This document shows positions 19,393-28,107 of a stretch of DNA of 64,000 bases, one piece after another; positions within the stretch are counted from its first letter, which is position 1, and each line of letters opens with the position of its first letter. The notes under the pieces were generated by a model that was not told the DNA's origin, did no database searches, and worked only from the letters and a program-made list of their open reading frames with translations. Both the position numbers and the translations under genes were made by a program. This DNA comes from Aurantiacibacter zhengii (GTDB lineage: Bacteria; Pseudomonadota; Alphaproteobacteria; Sphingomonadales; Sphingomonadaceae). The stretch covers positions 496,001-560,000 of the forward strand of contig NZ_QXFL01000001.1 in assembly GCF_003584125.1 (NCBI RefSeq), written 5' to 3'.

Positions 19393-20178
19393 TCATGATG
19401 CCAGCCGCAGCCTGTTGTCCTGGCCCATGTCCAGGGCAGGCAGGCTTGCGACTGCGGGCCTTGCCAGGAAGAAGCCTTGCACCAGGTCGATCCCGCATGA
19501 TCGCACGGCAGCCAGTTCGCCGGGGGTTTCGACACCCTCGGCGATGACCGTCCTGCCCATTTCCGTGCATAGGCGTGTCATGGCGCGCACGATCTGTCGG
19601 CGTGGTTCGCTGGTATCGATCCCGCGCACCAGTTCCATATCCAGCTTGATGATGTCGGTGCCGAGATTGGCGAGTACGTTGAGGCCCGAAAACCCCGCGC
19701 CGAAGTCGTCGATCGCGGTGGCAAACCCCAGTTGCCGATACGCTTCCACGATTGTGGTGACGTGGGGGACGTCGAGCCTTTCGTGTTCGGTGAATTCGAA
19801 GATCAACCGGTCTTGCGGGAAACCCACTTCACGCGCGGTTTTCAAAGTCAGCTGGATGCAGGCCAGGGGCGAATAGACGGCATTCGGCATGAAGTTGATC
19901 GATAGTTTCGCATCAGTTTCAAGAATGCCAGCGGTCACTGCGTTCTTGATCGCGTTGACCCGGCAGAGTTGATCGAAGCTATAGCGGGTTTTCTCATCGA
20001 CGCGGCCTAACACTTCACCCGCAGCTTCTCCGTTCTCGCCCCGCACCAGCGCTTCGTAGGCGAAGACGCCATTGTTGCGCATGTCGAAAATAGGTTGGAA
20101 CGCCGTGGTTATCGCAAAGGGTAGCGCAGCGCCTTCGCGACATACGCCACAGTGCGAAAGTTTCCGTGCCTTGTCCAT
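19393..20178 (-). CDS. EAL-domain cyclic-di-GMP phosphodiesterase
   Basis: The 261-residue protein is almost only an EAL domain. The expected catalytic set is present: EALVRG, the Asn in LSINFMPN, Glu in EFTEHE, the DDFGAGFSGLN loop 6, Lys in DIIKLD, Glu in AEGVET and Gln in QGFFLARP. It should therefore be an active enzyme that hydrolyses c-di-GMP to pGpG. The N-terminus has a short CGVCREG motif (residues 10-16), a possible metal or redox site. AAGGAG lies directly against ATG 20178, closer than usual. It converges with slt and diverges from the DUF4169 gene. Confidence 0.92.
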   Translation of the reverse strand: MDKARKLSHCGVCREGAALPFAITTAFQPIFDMRNNGVFAYEALVRGENGEAAGEVLGRVDEKTRYSFDQLCRVNAIKNAVTAGILETDAKLSINFMPNAVYSPLACIQLTLKTAREVGFPQDRLIFEFTEHERLDVPHVTTIVEAYRQLGFATAIDDFGAGFSGLNVLANLGTDIIKLDMELVRGIDTSEPRRQIVRAMTRLCTEMGRTVIAEGVETPGELAAVRSCGIDLVQGFFLARPAVASLPALDMGQDNRLRLAS

Positions 20179-20420
20179 CTCCTTGATACTGGGACAAAAA
20201 TGTTAATGCATTACCAAGCGCAGCGTGCTTTTGCAGAGGATGGTCTTAGGCGCATGACCGAATAAGGCGCTCGGGATCGCGAAAACGAGCTATTTCATTC
20301 GGTGAGATGGGCTAATGTCCCTGTATCCTATTCACTCCGCGCCAGACGCTGCGCCTTGGGCCGTGGCGAGAAGGAAATCCAATTGGCCTCCCAACTCCAG
20401 ATCCCCACGGACCTCTGACG
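20179..20420. other. Divergent promoter region between EAL gene and DUF4169 gene
   Basis: This 242-base gap carries no convincing gene. It must hold the promoters for the EAL phosphodiesterase on the minus strand and the small-protein/greB cluster on the plus strand. An AT-rich patch around 20190-20212 is the only obvious feature, and I could not match it to a known operator. Confidence 0.5.
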
Positions 20421-20603
20421 ATGGCAAAGGTGAAAAACCTGCGCATGGCTCGCAAGCGCCGGGAACGCGCCGCGAAGGATAAGGCCGCGGCGGACGCCCG
20501 TATCCGTCACGGCGTACCGAAGGAACAGCGCGGCGTTTCACGGCTCGACGAGGCGCGAGCCAGTCGTCTTCTGGACGGAGCAAAGCTGGAGCGGGACGAC
20601 TGA
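20421..20603 (+). CDS. DUF4169 small basic protein
   Basis: The 60-residue product, MAKVKNLRMARKRRERAAKD and onward, is very rich in Arg, Lys and Ala and matches the DUF4169 pattern MAKVxNLxxARKxxxRA common in alphaproteobacteria. It has no membrane segment and is probably a single helix. Function is unknown. It overlaps the next gene in a TGATG junction, so the two are co-translated. Confidence 0.85.
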   Translation: MAKVKNLRMARKRRERAAKDKAAADARIRHGVPKEQRGVSRLDEARASRLLDGAKLERDD

Positions 20604-20809
20604 TGCGCACGACTTATCTGGATGCAAGTGTGAGGCTCTACTTCCTCGACGCGGCAGCAGAAGGCGGCGCTATCGAAACGCTGTTTTACGGGCCCTTGAG
20701 CGAAGCCATGCAGGTCGCAGGCGGGCAACCGGAGGAGGTTCAGGCAGGTCTCTATATGCAAACCGACAACGATGTCGTCGCCTGGCTCGATCTCATTGGC
20801 GAAGATTGA
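20603..20809 (+). CDS. Small acidic protein, 68 residues, unknown function
   Basis: The ATG overlaps the DUF4169 stop codon (TGATG), and the product (MRTTYLDASVRLYFLDAAAE and onward) is acidic with a hydrophobic-polar pattern, unlike its basic partner. I recognise no family. The charge contrast and translational coupling suggest that the two could bind one another, but this is inference. greB follows 68 bases later on the same strand. Confidence 0.65.
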   Translation: MRTTYLDASVRLYFLDAAAEGGAIETLFYGPLSEAMQVAGGQPEEVQAGLYMQTDNDVVAWLDLIGED

Positions 20810-20877
20810 CTTCTCTTGCACGCTTTCGACCGTGTGATGGAGTGGCGGTTTTCGTTCGGAAGGCTATGGGGCGCACG

Positions 20878-21363
20878 ATGCCGACACCAGACAAGACCCA
20901 GCCCATAACCCCCGCAGGGCTCGCCGCGCTCAAAGCACGTTACGATCACCTGCTCGGCAAGGAGCGCCCCGAGATTGTGGAGATCGTCAGCTGGGCGGCC
21001 GGTAATGGCGATCGCAGCGAGAACGGTGACTACCTCTACGGTCGCAAGAAAATGCGCGAGATCGACCGCGAACTCGCCTTCCTCGCAAAGGTCATGAAGC
21101 ACGCGAAAGTGGTCGACCCCAGCCAGCAGCCGGACAAGAGCCGCGTGTTCTTCGGCGCGACCGTGACCATAGCCGACGAGGATGACGAGCAACGCACGCT
21201 CACCATCGTGGGGGACAAGGAACAGGATGCCAGCGGCGGAAAGGTCGGCTGGTCCAGCCCCATCGCGCGCGCGTTGCGCGGTGCGGAAGTGGGCGACCTG
21301 CGCACCGTTCGCCTGCCCGGCGGCGAAAAGGAATGGGAAGTTGTGGCGATCAGCTATCCCTAA
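20878..21363 (+). CDS. greB: Transcription elongation factor GreB
   Basis: The 161-residue product has the Gre coiled coil with GNGDRSENGDYLYGRKKMREIDRELAFL, here given in parts: DRSENGDYLYG and KKMREIDREL, which is the GreB rather than GreA form. The C-terminal FKBP-like domain holds VFFGATVTI and GDKEQDASGGKVGWSSPIAR in sequence. GreB enters the RNA polymerase secondary channel and stimulates transcript cleavage in backtracked complexes. I prefer ATG 20878, with GGGG six bases upstream; an in-frame ATG at 20866 follows GGAAGG but with only two bases of spacing. Confidence 0.93.
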   Translation: MPTPDKTQPITPAGLAALKARYDHLLGKERPEIVEIVSWAAGNGDRSENGDYLYGRKKMREIDRELAFLAKVMKHAKVVDPSQQPDKSRVFFGATVTIADEDDEQRTLTIVGDKEQDASGGKVGWSSPIARALRGAEVGDLRTVRLPGGEKEWEVVAISYP

Positions 21364-21421
21364 CGGCGAAAATTTTTCTGCACCGCTGTAAGACTTTCGG
21401 ATCCTGGCGGACTACCCTTGC

Positions 21422-21973
21422 ATGGCACGAGGGGAAAACACTTTGCACAAGGCACCGCTATCGCAGGATGATGCCTATCGCAGCGCTGCGGAGGAATATG
21501 GCAGGGCCATAGACCGGCTGGCGCGCGGTTACGAGGCGGACGCGGACCTGGCGCGTGACCTCGTGCAGGATATCCACGCCGAACTGTGGCGAAGCTTCGC
21601 CTATTTCGAAGGCCAATGCTCGGTGAAGAGCTGGGTCTACCGCATCGCGCACAACGTGGCCGTGACCCATGTCCAGACCGCGCTTCGGCGCAAGCCGGAA
21701 GCCCTAGTGGGCCTTGACGGTATCACCGAACTGGCCGCTCGCGACGATCTCGCCGCGCAAACCGAAGCCGTTCAATTGCGCCACCGCCTGCTGGCTACGG
21801 TGCACCGGCTGAAGCCTGCCGATAGACAAGTAATGCTGCTTTACCTGGAAGACCTGACCGGCGCCGAAATCGGGGAGGTGACAGGCTTGTCTGCTGGCGC
21901 GGTTGCCACCCGGATCCACCGCTTGAAAAACCTGCTTGCCGATACCCTTTCACACGAAGGAGACAGTCAATGA
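21422..21973 (+). CDS. ECF RNA polymerase sigma factor
   Basis: The 183-residue product has sigma region 2 (DADLARDLVQDIHAELWRS, then VKSWVYRIAHNVAVTH) and region 4 with a helix-turn-helix (LYLEDLTGAEIGEVTGLS, then GAVATRIHRLKNLL), and no region 1 or 3, so it is an ECF sigma. The annotated ATG has no clear ribosome site; TTG 21443 follows GAGGGG at good spacing and is a serious alternative. The stop codon overlaps the start of the next gene (ATGA), which encodes a membrane protein likely to act as its partner. Confidence 0.9.
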   Translation: MARGENTLHKAPLSQDDAYRSAAEEYGRAIDRLARGYEADADLARDLVQDIHAELWRSFAYFEGQCSVKSWVYRIAHNVAVTHVQTALRRKPEALVGLDGITELAARDDLAAQTEAVQLRHRLLATVHRLKPADRQVMLLYLEDLTGAEIGEVTGLSAGAVATRIHRLKNLLADTLSHEGDSQ

Positions 21974-22554
21974 TGTCCGACCAGATCGCTCGAGACAGCT
22001 GGAAGGCTGCCGATAACAGCGCGCCGCTTCCCTCGCTGGACGAACTGCGCGCGCGGGCCGACGGATTCCGGCGCGTGATCAGGCGACGCAACCTTGTGGA
22101 ATACGCCGCCGGAATTCTTGTGATCGTAATGTTCGCCATGGGCGCGCTTACCGCACCCCTGCTGGCCTTGCGCATGGGCAGTGCGCTGGTGGCGGGCGGT
22201 GCCTGCGTGGTGATGTGGCAGCTGTATCGACGAGGCAGGCCGCTTTCCCCGCCCGAACATGGGGGCCGGATGTCGGTACTGGAATTCCAGCGGCGCGAGC
22301 TGGCGCGGCAACGCGATGCGCTGGACAGCATCTTTACCTGGTACCTGCTGCCGCTCATCCCTGGCATGGCGGTCATCATGGCCGCGCCGCTGCTGTCGTT
22401 GCCGCCCGATGCCTGGCGGATGCCGCCCGCCGATGCGCTGTTCGTGATGGCCGCGGTGGTGGGCGTGTTCGTCGCGGTCTACCTGCTCAACAAGTGGGGT
22501 GCCCGCCGCCTGCAACGCCAGATCGACGAAATCGACGCGCTGATGGCCGAATGA
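21970..22554 (+). CDS. Membrane protein coupled to the ECF sigma gene (candidate anti-sigma factor)
   Basis: The 194-residue product has a hydrophilic N-terminal arm of about 45 residues, then four hydrophobic segments (about 45-65, 68-85, 120-140 and 148-170) and a charged C-terminal helix. It is translationally coupled to the sigma gene by ATGA. Position and topology fit an anti-sigma factor with the N-terminal arm in the cytosol, but the usual HxxxCxxC zinc anti-sigma motif is missing, so the role is inference. It ends at a bidirectional terminator. Confidence 0.7.
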   Translation: MMSDQIARDSWKAADNSAPLPSLDELRARADGFRRVIRRRNLVEYAAGILVIVMFAMGALTAPLLALRMGSALVAGGACVVMWQLYRRGRPLSPPEHGGRMSVLEFQRRELARQRDALDSIFTWYLLPLIPGMAVIMAAPLLSLPPDAWRMPPADALFVMAAVVGVFVAVYLLNKWGARRLQRQIDEIDALMAE

Positions 22555-22558
22555 AAAA

Positions 22559-22589
22559 GGGCGCGCATGGCATCAATCCACGCGCGCCC
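22559..22589. terminator. Bidirectional hairpin terminator
   Basis: GGGCGCGC pairs perfectly with GCGCGCCC across a 15-base loop. On the plus strand it follows the membrane-protein gene by four bases. On the minus strand it ends in TTTTT, giving a rho-independent terminator for the flotillin gene. It separates two convergent genes. Confidence 0.8.
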
Positions 22590-22611
22590 CGATGTTAATG
22601 CCGGACCAAGC

Positions 22612-24375
22612 TTACTTGGCGGACTTGGCCTCGTCGTCTTCGCTCTCGGAGTCGGTTTCGAACAGCGAGGGGGTGGCCTTCTCGTCCGAAAAGTCAGGCG
22701 CGCTGCTGAAGTCGGCCCCGGACGAACCATTGGACGGACCATTGGCCGCACCTTCCACCAGCTTGCCAAGCGAGCTGCCGTCGAGGCCCAGTTCCTTCAT
22801 CAGCCCGTCGAGAACCGGCGCCTGCGCGCGGTAGGCGAGTGCTGCGGCCACGGCATCGTTGGCAAGGTTGCCAGAGCCACCGCCTGCACCCGATCCGTTG
22901 GTTGTCGAACCCGGTGCGCCGGAGCGCTGGGTAAGGCCATCAACCTGCACGATCTTGATCGAGTCGATCGCTTCCATCGGCTTCGCGCTTTCGCGGATGA
23001 CTTCCGGCAGGACCTTGAGCAAAGCCAGCTTCGTCTGCAGGCTGATCTGCTCCATCGACAGGATATTTGCCGCTTCGTTGACGGCACGCTGGCCAGCAGC
23101 TTCCACTTCGAACTTCACGCGGTCGGCCTCGGCCAGCAGCTTGGTGGCATCGGCCTCACCCTTGGCCGCCAGGCGAGCGGCTTCGGCGCGGTTGGTAGCA
23201 GCATCCTTGTCTGCCTCGGCATCGACGCGGATCTTGATCGCGTCGCGCTCGGCCTGCTTTGCCGCCTCGATCAGCTCGATCTTCTTCTGACGCTCGGCAA
23301 TCTCGCTTTCGCGGGCCGTGGCGACCTGTTCCTCGGCAGCGACGGCCTTGGCACGCGCTTCGTCGGCATCGGCCTTCGCCTGGCTTTCCTCGCGGGACTT
23401 GTTCTGCACCGCGATCTGCTGTTCCTGACGAGCGATCTCGAGAGCACGGACCTGGTCGATGCGGGCTTCTTCCACCAACCTGTCGGCCTCGATCTGCTGC
23501 GCGTCGACCTGCTTCTTCGCCTCGATCCGGGCGGCATCGGCTTCGCGCTGCCGCTCGGCCTGTTCGCGGGCGATTTCGGACATCTGCGCGGCACGCCGCA
23601 CTTCCACTTCACGCTCCTGCCCCAGCCGGGCGTATTCGGTGTCGCGGCTGATCTCGAAGCTCTTCTGCGCCGCCTCGAGGTTCTTCGTCTCCATCTGCAC
23701 GCGCGTGTCCTGCTCGATATCGTTGCGCAGCTTCTTGCGCGCCTCGATCTGCTCGGTCAGCTTGGTGAGACCTTCGGCGTCGAAGGCGTTGTTGGCGTTG
23801 AAGTGCTCGATGCTGGTCTGGTCGAGACCGGTCAGCGACACGGACTCCAGCTCCAAGCCGTTCATGGCAAGGTCGTTGGAGGAGACCTGCTGCACCTTCT
23901 GCACGAAATCCGCGCGTTGTTCGTGCAGCTCGTTCATGGTCATGCCCGCCGCGACGGAGCGCAGCGCGTCCACGAACTTGCCTTCGACAAGGTCCTTCAG
24001 CATTTCGGGCTGCATCGTGCGCTGGCCCAGCGTCTGCGCGGCCATGGCGATGGCTTCGGCGTCCGGCTTCACGCGGACGTAGAATTCCGCCTTTACGTCG
24101 ATACGCAGGCGGTCGAGCGTGATCAGCGCTTCACCGTCGCGGCGCATCACGCTGAGAACCAGCGTGTTCATGTTGACGGGCATGGTCTCGTGGAAGATCG
24201 GGAAGACGAGTGCGCCCCCGTTCATCACGACCTTTTCCCCGCCCACACCGGTGCGCACGAAGGCGACTTCCTTTGATGCGCGGCGGTACATCTTCAGCAG
24301 GAAGATGATGATGACGAGGACGGCGATTGCCCCTCCCACCAGCGTCACGAAGCCGAGATCCAGTAAACCTTCCAT
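22612..24375 (-). CDS. Flotillin-family protein (YqiK-like)
   Basis: The 587-residue protein has one N-terminal membrane segment (FVTLVGGAIAVLVIIIFLL), an SPFH/band-7 domain (about 30-200) and a long Ala/Glu/Lys-rich coiled coil (about 200-430), then LLKVLPEVIRESAKPMEAID, a typical flotillin C-terminal region, and a Gly/Ser/acidic tail. Flotillins organise membrane microdomains and often pair with an NfeD/YqiJ protein, as here: the gene upstream on the same strand (24401-25063) is that partner. ATG 24375 has AGGAG upstream. Confidence 0.93.
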   Translation of the reverse strand: MEGLLDLGFVTLVGGAIAVLVIIIFLLKMYRRASKEVAFVRTGVGGEKVVMNGGALVFPIFHETMPVNMNTLVLSVMRRDGEALITLDRLRIDVKAEFYVRVKPDAEAIAMAAQTLGQRTMQPEMLKDLVEGKFVDALRSVAAGMTMNELHEQRADFVQKVQQVSSNDLAMNGLELESVSLTGLDQTSIEHFNANNAFDAEGLTKLTEQIEARKKLRNDIEQDTRVQMETKNLEAAQKSFEISRDTEYARLGQEREVEVRRAAQMSEIAREQAERQREADAARIEAKKQVDAQQIEADRLVEEARIDQVRALEIARQEQQIAVQNKSREESQAKADADEARAKAVAAEEQVATARESEIAERQKKIELIEAAKQAERDAIKIRVDAEADKDAATNRAEAARLAAKGEADATKLLAEADRVKFEVEAAGQRAVNEAANILSMEQISLQTKLALLKVLPEVIRESAKPMEAIDSIKIVQVDGLTQRSGAPGSTTNGSGAGGGSGNLANDAVAAALAYRAQAPVLDGLMKELGLDGSSLGKLVEGAANGPSNGSSGADFSSAPDFSDEKATPSLFETDSESEDDEAKSAK

Positions 24376-24400
24376 TTCTTCTCCTATCGTTATCTATGTG

Positions 24401-25063
24401 TCAGGACACCGGCGCCAGCTTGCGCTCTGCCAGGGGTACGCCGAAAAAGACGCTACCCTCGCGGCGCACGAGCAATACCTCGTCCCCCTCGTGAATGGTG
24501 CTCGCATCCTCATGTGGCTCGAGCATTACGTAATGCGCGTGACCATGACGGTCGCGCACTTTCGTTCTTGCAGGAGAGCCGCGTTCGGCTTTCCCGGTGG
24601 TTACGGTTCCTCGGCGACCGACGAGGCTGCCAAGCCCTACGGCGCTGGTCTCGTCCTGCGGCAGCAACCCGCCCAGCGGACGCACCAGCATTGCCGTCAG
24701 CGGCAGCGTCGCCCCGCCGGAAAACAGCGCGGCCAGCCACGGGTAGAGCGGATTGCCGGTAAGATCCGTGGCAAAGACCTGGATGCCCATGCCCACCACG
24801 GTGAACAGCAGCAGGAATACCATCAGCCACACCATCAGCGGCACCCGGCCCAGCCCCAGCAGGGTCAGCAAGGCTCCGCCGAACCCGGCAGAGGGCGCCT
24901 CCACGGCGTCTGCATTAAAATCCGGCGCTTCGAGGTCCAGGTCGAGTTCGACATCCCCGCCGAAATCGAAATCGCCAATGCCGATTACCTGCAGCACAAG
25001 CGCAAGAACCATCAGGCCAAAAGCGATCGCGAATGGCAGGTTATAATCGGCAAGCAGGCTCAT
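24401..25063 (-). CDS. YqiJ-like membrane protein with OB-fold domain (NfeD class)
   Basis: The 220-residue product starts MSLLADYNLPFAIAFGLMVL and has about four membrane segments (8-28, 75-95, 100-118, 130-155), an acidic stretch after the first, and a C-terminal OB-fold region (LGSLVGRRGTVTT to GDEVLLVRREGSVFFGV). It is the usual partner of YqiK-type flotillins, encoded 26 bases downstream. GGGAGG about ten bases before this ATG supports it over the ATG 28 codons upstream. Role: membrane microdomain scaffold partner, by family. Confidence 0.88.
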   Translation of the reverse strand: MSLLADYNLPFAIAFGLMVLALVLQVIGIGDFDFGGDVELDLDLEAPDFNADAVEAPSAGFGGALLTLLGLGRVPLMVWLMVFLLLFTVVGMGIQVFATDLTGNPLYPWLAALFSGGATLPLTAMLVRPLGGLLPQDETSAVGLGSLVGRRGTVTTGKAERGSPARTKVRDRHGHAHYVMLEPHEDASTIHEGDEVLLVRREGSVFFGVPLAERKLAPVS

Positions 25064-25247
25064 CGTATCGCTCACCTCCCGGCGAGCAGCCGAGGGCGTC
25101 CTTTCCAAGTTTGGGTCAATTTTTCCGGATGCCCCTTCCCGTTCCATTCATATCGCAGAAATCCCGCGAAAATTCCAGAAAAACCGGATTCGGATGGTAC
25201 GATTTTCGGGATTCCATCGCCGGGGAAAAGGCGCCTATATAATAGGT

Positions 25248-25736
25248 ATGAAGCGCATCTTGATCACGGTTGCCCTGCTGGCCCTGGCATACCCCGTCAT
25301 GGCGAAAGACAGCCTTGGCGTGTTCGGGCAATGGGGCGCATTTCGCGATCCCGCGGTGCCGCGATGCTACGCCATCGCAGCGGCAGAGACTGGGCGGGAT
25401 CGCCGCGACTTCGATCCCTTCGCCAGCGTGGGGATATGGCCCGAACGGCAAGTCCGCGGGCAGGTCCATTTCCGGCTGAGCCGCGAATTGTCATCCAGTC
25501 CGCGCCTGCGCCTGGCTATTGGTGGACAGCGTTTCGACCTGGCCGGCGGCGGCGGTGACGCCTGGGCGACCGGCGCTGGGGACGATGCCGCGATCCGCAC
25601 GGCCATGCGCGCCGCCAGCCGCATGACCATCAGCGCGACGGACAATCGCGGCAACCGGTTTACCGACCGCTATTCGCTGGAAGGCGCTGCCACGGCCATC
25701 GATGCCGCCCGCGTCGGCTGCGCTGCTCGGCGATAG
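25248..25736 (+). CDS. Secreted protein of unknown function, 162 residues
   Basis: The product starts MKRILITVALLALAYPVMA, a clear signal peptide. The mature protein has FGQWGAFRDPAVPRCYAIAA, then a beta-rich part with QVHFRLSRELSSSPRLRLAI and GGGGDAWATG. It resembles the invasion-associated-locus-B style of small periplasmic beta proteins that many sphingomonads carry, but I am not sure of the family. The frame is open 18 codons upstream without a better start. It is convergent with the outer-membrane-protein gene at a strong terminator. Confidence 0.75.
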   Translation: MKRILITVALLALAYPVMAKDSLGVFGQWGAFRDPAVPRCYAIAAAETGRDRRDFDPFASVGIWPERQVRGQVHFRLSRELSSSPRLRLAIGGQRFDLAGGGGDAWATGAGDDAAIRTAMRAASRMTISATDNRGNRFTDRYSLEGAATAIDAARVGCAARR

Positions 25737-25746
25737 ACATGAAAAA

Positions 25747-25774
25747 GGGCCGGCGGGATCGCTCCCGCCGGCCC
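25747..25774. terminator. Bidirectional rho-independent terminator
   Basis: A perfect 11-bp stem, GGGCCGGCGGG paired with CCCGCCGGCCC, with a six-base loop. On the minus strand it is followed by TTTTT, so it ends transcription of the outer-membrane-protein gene; on the plus strand it ends the secreted-protein gene with a weaker U tract. Confidence 0.9.
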
Positions 25775-25798
25775 TCTTCAGGTCAATCGTGACGCGCC

Positions 25799-26485
25799 TT
25801 AGAAGCGCAGGCCGAACCCTACGGCGACCTGGTGACGGTCAAGATCGGCGTCGAAGCGGTCGCTTTCGCCGGTGTCATCATCGAAGAAGTCATCGTCGTT
25901 GAAGTCGAATTCGCCTTCGCTATAGTTGGAATAGCGGTATTCCAGCTTTACGAAGGTATTCTCGCTCATGGCGTATTCGGCACCGGCGCCCACGCGGTAG
26001 CCGTCGAGGTCCAGGTTCGTTTCAAGCTCGGTCGTGCCATCGTCGGCCAGCAGGTTGTAACGCGCGTTGGTGTAGCCGCCCTTCACGTAAAGCAGCATGT
26101 TATCACCGGCCAGGATACCGGCGCGCGCGCCGACATAGATGTCACGGCCCGTATCGAGCTGCGCGCCAAAGCCGAGGTCTTCCAGGTCGCCATCGACGAT
26201 TTCCGTATCGGCGGTGGACTTGGACAGCTCCGCTTCCGCGCCCAGCACGATGCCGCCTACAGCTACGTCGTAACCAACGCCGACACCATAAAGCAGTCCG
26301 TCGATCGACTGGTCGTCCTCATCGTTGAACTCGTTGTCGACATCGCTGCCGGCCTTGCTGATGTCATACCCGGCGATGCCTTCGATGCGCGGACCGGTGA
26401 ACGCCGAGTTGTCCTGTGCGGCGGCAGGAATGGCCAGAGCCGTTGCCGAAGCCGATGCGAGAATAAGTGCGATACCCTTTTTCAT
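25799..26485 (-). CDS. Outer-membrane beta-barrel protein (OmpA-like 8-strand porin family)
   Basis: The 228-residue product has a signal peptide (MKKGIALILASASATALAIP to AAAQ), then alternating beta strands with aromatic girdle residues and the typical C-terminal strand VAVGFGLRF ending in Phe. It carries a segment YVGARAGILAGDNMLLYVKG and very acidic loops (FNDDDFFDDDTGESDRFDAD). This fits the small outer-membrane barrel superfamily. ATG 26485 follows GGAGT. It is strongly terminated and stands alone. Specific function is unknown. Confidence 0.88.
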   Translation of the reverse strand: MKKGIALILASASATALAIPAAAQDNSAFTGPRIEGIAGYDISKAGSDVDNEFNDEDDQSIDGLLYGVGVGYDVAVGGIVLGAEAELSKSTADTEIVDGDLEDLGFGAQLDTGRDIYVGARAGILAGDNMLLYVKGGYTNARYNLLADDGTTELETNLDLDGYRVGAGAEYAMSENTFVKLEYRYSNYSEGEFDFNDDDFFDDDTGESDRFDADLDRHQVAVGFGLRF

Positions 26486-26853
26486 TTTTATTACTCCATT
26501 CACTTGGAGCGCGGTTTTCGTCCGCGCTTGGACCACCAGAATGAAGCACCTGCAGGCTTCGTTTCATTAACCCTGCACAACAACGGAGGTGTGGTTTTTC
26601 CGCAACAATATTGCTCGATGAACCGCCATATTCGTTCGATGAACGACGGGAACGTTTCGCTGTGGCCTGCAAGACGAAGCAATCTTTCACGCTTCATCCC
26701 TTAACGGTCTCAGATCAGCGTGAAATCTTGCGAGTTTCCCGGCTTATCGTTCAAATCTCCCGACTCATCGGTGGGTAGCGAGATTCCATCGGGAACCGGG
26801 AAAACTGCGCCCGCTTCCCAAAGCGCGCGCTTATCCCTATATCGCTGCCTCCC
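26486..26853. other. Long divergent promoter region between omp gene and rlmN
   Basis: These 368 bases hold no convincing gene. The part next to the omp gene is less GC-rich and has CATTAACC, a half-site like those bound by CtrA, but no full TTAA-N7-TTAA pattern. The length suggests a leader or complex regulation for one of the two genes; nothing more can be supported. Confidence 0.5.
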
Positions 26854-28098
26854 ATGGCCGATACGACACTGATGAGCATTCCCGGACAGGTTGATCCGGT
26901 TCCCGTCGCGCGTGACATCACGCCGCGCGAGGATGGACGCGTGGACCTGATCGGTCTGCCGAAGAAGGATATCACCGCCCTGTTCGAAGGTGCTGGCCTC
27001 GACAAGCGTCAGGCCAAGCTGCGTGCAAAGCAGGTGTTCCACTGGCTCTACCATCGTGGCGTCACCGATTTCGAGGCGATGACAGACATCGCCAAGACCA
27101 TGCGCCCGTGGCTGGCCGAACGCTTCGTGATCGGCCGCCCGGACGTGGTGGAGGCCCAGCACTCCACCGACGGAACGCGCAAGTGGCTGCTGAAGACCAG
27201 CGACGGGCACGAGTTCGAAATGGTCTTTATCCCCGATGCGGACCGCGGGACGCTGTGCGTTTCCAGTCAGGTCGGCTGTACGCTCAATTGCCGTTTCTGC
27301 CACACCGGCACCATGCGACTGGTGCGCAACCTGACGCCGGGCGAGATCGTGGGCCAGGTCATGCTGGCGCGCGATAGCCTTGGCGAATGGCCCAAGGGCC
27401 GGATGGACGATCTGGGTGACGAGGGCGAAGCGGAGTATACTGCCGATGGCCGCCTGCTCACCAATATCGTCATGATGGGCATGGGCGAACCGCTCTACAA
27501 TTTCGACAACGTGCGCGACGCGTTGCAACTGGTGATGGATGGCGACGGGCTGGCCCTGTCGAAGCGCCGCATCACACTGTCGACCAGCGGCGTGGTGCCC
27601 GCGATGGCGCGTTGCGGCGAAGAGATCGGCGTGAACCTCGCAGTCTCCCTCCACGCGGTATCGAAGGACGTGCGCGACGAGATCGTGCCGATCAACAAGA
27701 AGTACGGGCTGGAAGAGCTGCTGCAGGCCTGCGCCGACTACCCCGGTGCCAGCAACGCCCGGCGCATCACGTTTGAATACGTGATGCTGAAAGACAAGAA
27801 CGACAGCGACGAAGACGCACGCGAACTGGTCCGCCTGCTCAAAGCTTACAAGCTGCCGGCGAAGGTAAACCTGATCCCGTTCAACCCGTGGCCCGGCGCG
27901 GTTTACGAGTGCTCCACGCCCGAACGCATCAAGCGCTTTTCCGACATCGTGTTCGAAGGCGGCATCTCCGCCCCCGTGCGCACCCCGCGCGGTCGCGATA
28001 TCGATGCGGCTTGCGGTCAGTTGAAAACGACTGCCGAGAAGAAAAGCCGTGCGCAGCGTGATCGCGAGGAAGCAGAAGCGGCGGTCCAGGCGGGCTGA
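26854..28098 (+). CDS. rlmN: Dual-specificity rRNA/tRNA adenine C2-methyltransferase RlmN
   Basis: The 414-residue protein has the radical-SAM motif CTLNCRFC (about residues 142-149), the [12 protein letters not shown] motif, and the resolving cysteine near [10 protein letters not shown]. RlmN methylates A2503 of 23S rRNA and A37 of some tRNAs by a methyl-cysteine mechanism with a 4Fe-4S cluster. There is a family-typical extra stretch between 180 and 200 ([20 protein letters not shown]). ATG 26854 is used; an in-frame ATG six codons later is possible. It is followed by a YciB-like gene after nine bases. Confidence 0.96.
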   Translation: MADTTLMSIPGQVDPVPVARDITPREDGRVDLIGLPKKDITALFEGAGLDKRQAKLRAKQVFHWLYHRGVTDFEAMTDIAKTMRPWLAERFVIGRPDVVEAQHSTDGTRKWLLKTSDGHEFEMVFIPDADRGTLCVSSQVGCTLNCRFCHTGTMRLVRNLTPGEIVGQVMLARDSLGEWPKGRMDDLGDEGEAEYTADGRLLTNIVMMGMGEPLYNFDNVRDALQLVMDGDGLALSKRRITLSTSGVVPAMARCGEEIGVNLAVSLHAVSKDVRDEIVPINKKYGLEELLQACADYPGASNARRITFEYVMLKDKNDSDEDARELVRLLKAYKLPAKVNLIPFNPWPGAVYECSTPERIKRFSDIVFEGGISAPVRTPRGRDIDAACGQLKTTAEKKSRAQRDREEAEAAVQAG

Positions 28099-28107
28099 GC
28101 GGCTTCG

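Noticed and set aside
22567-24276. 569-codon plus-strand open frame opposite the flotillin gene
   Set aside because: Antisense shadow; the minus-strand flotillin is clearly the real gene.
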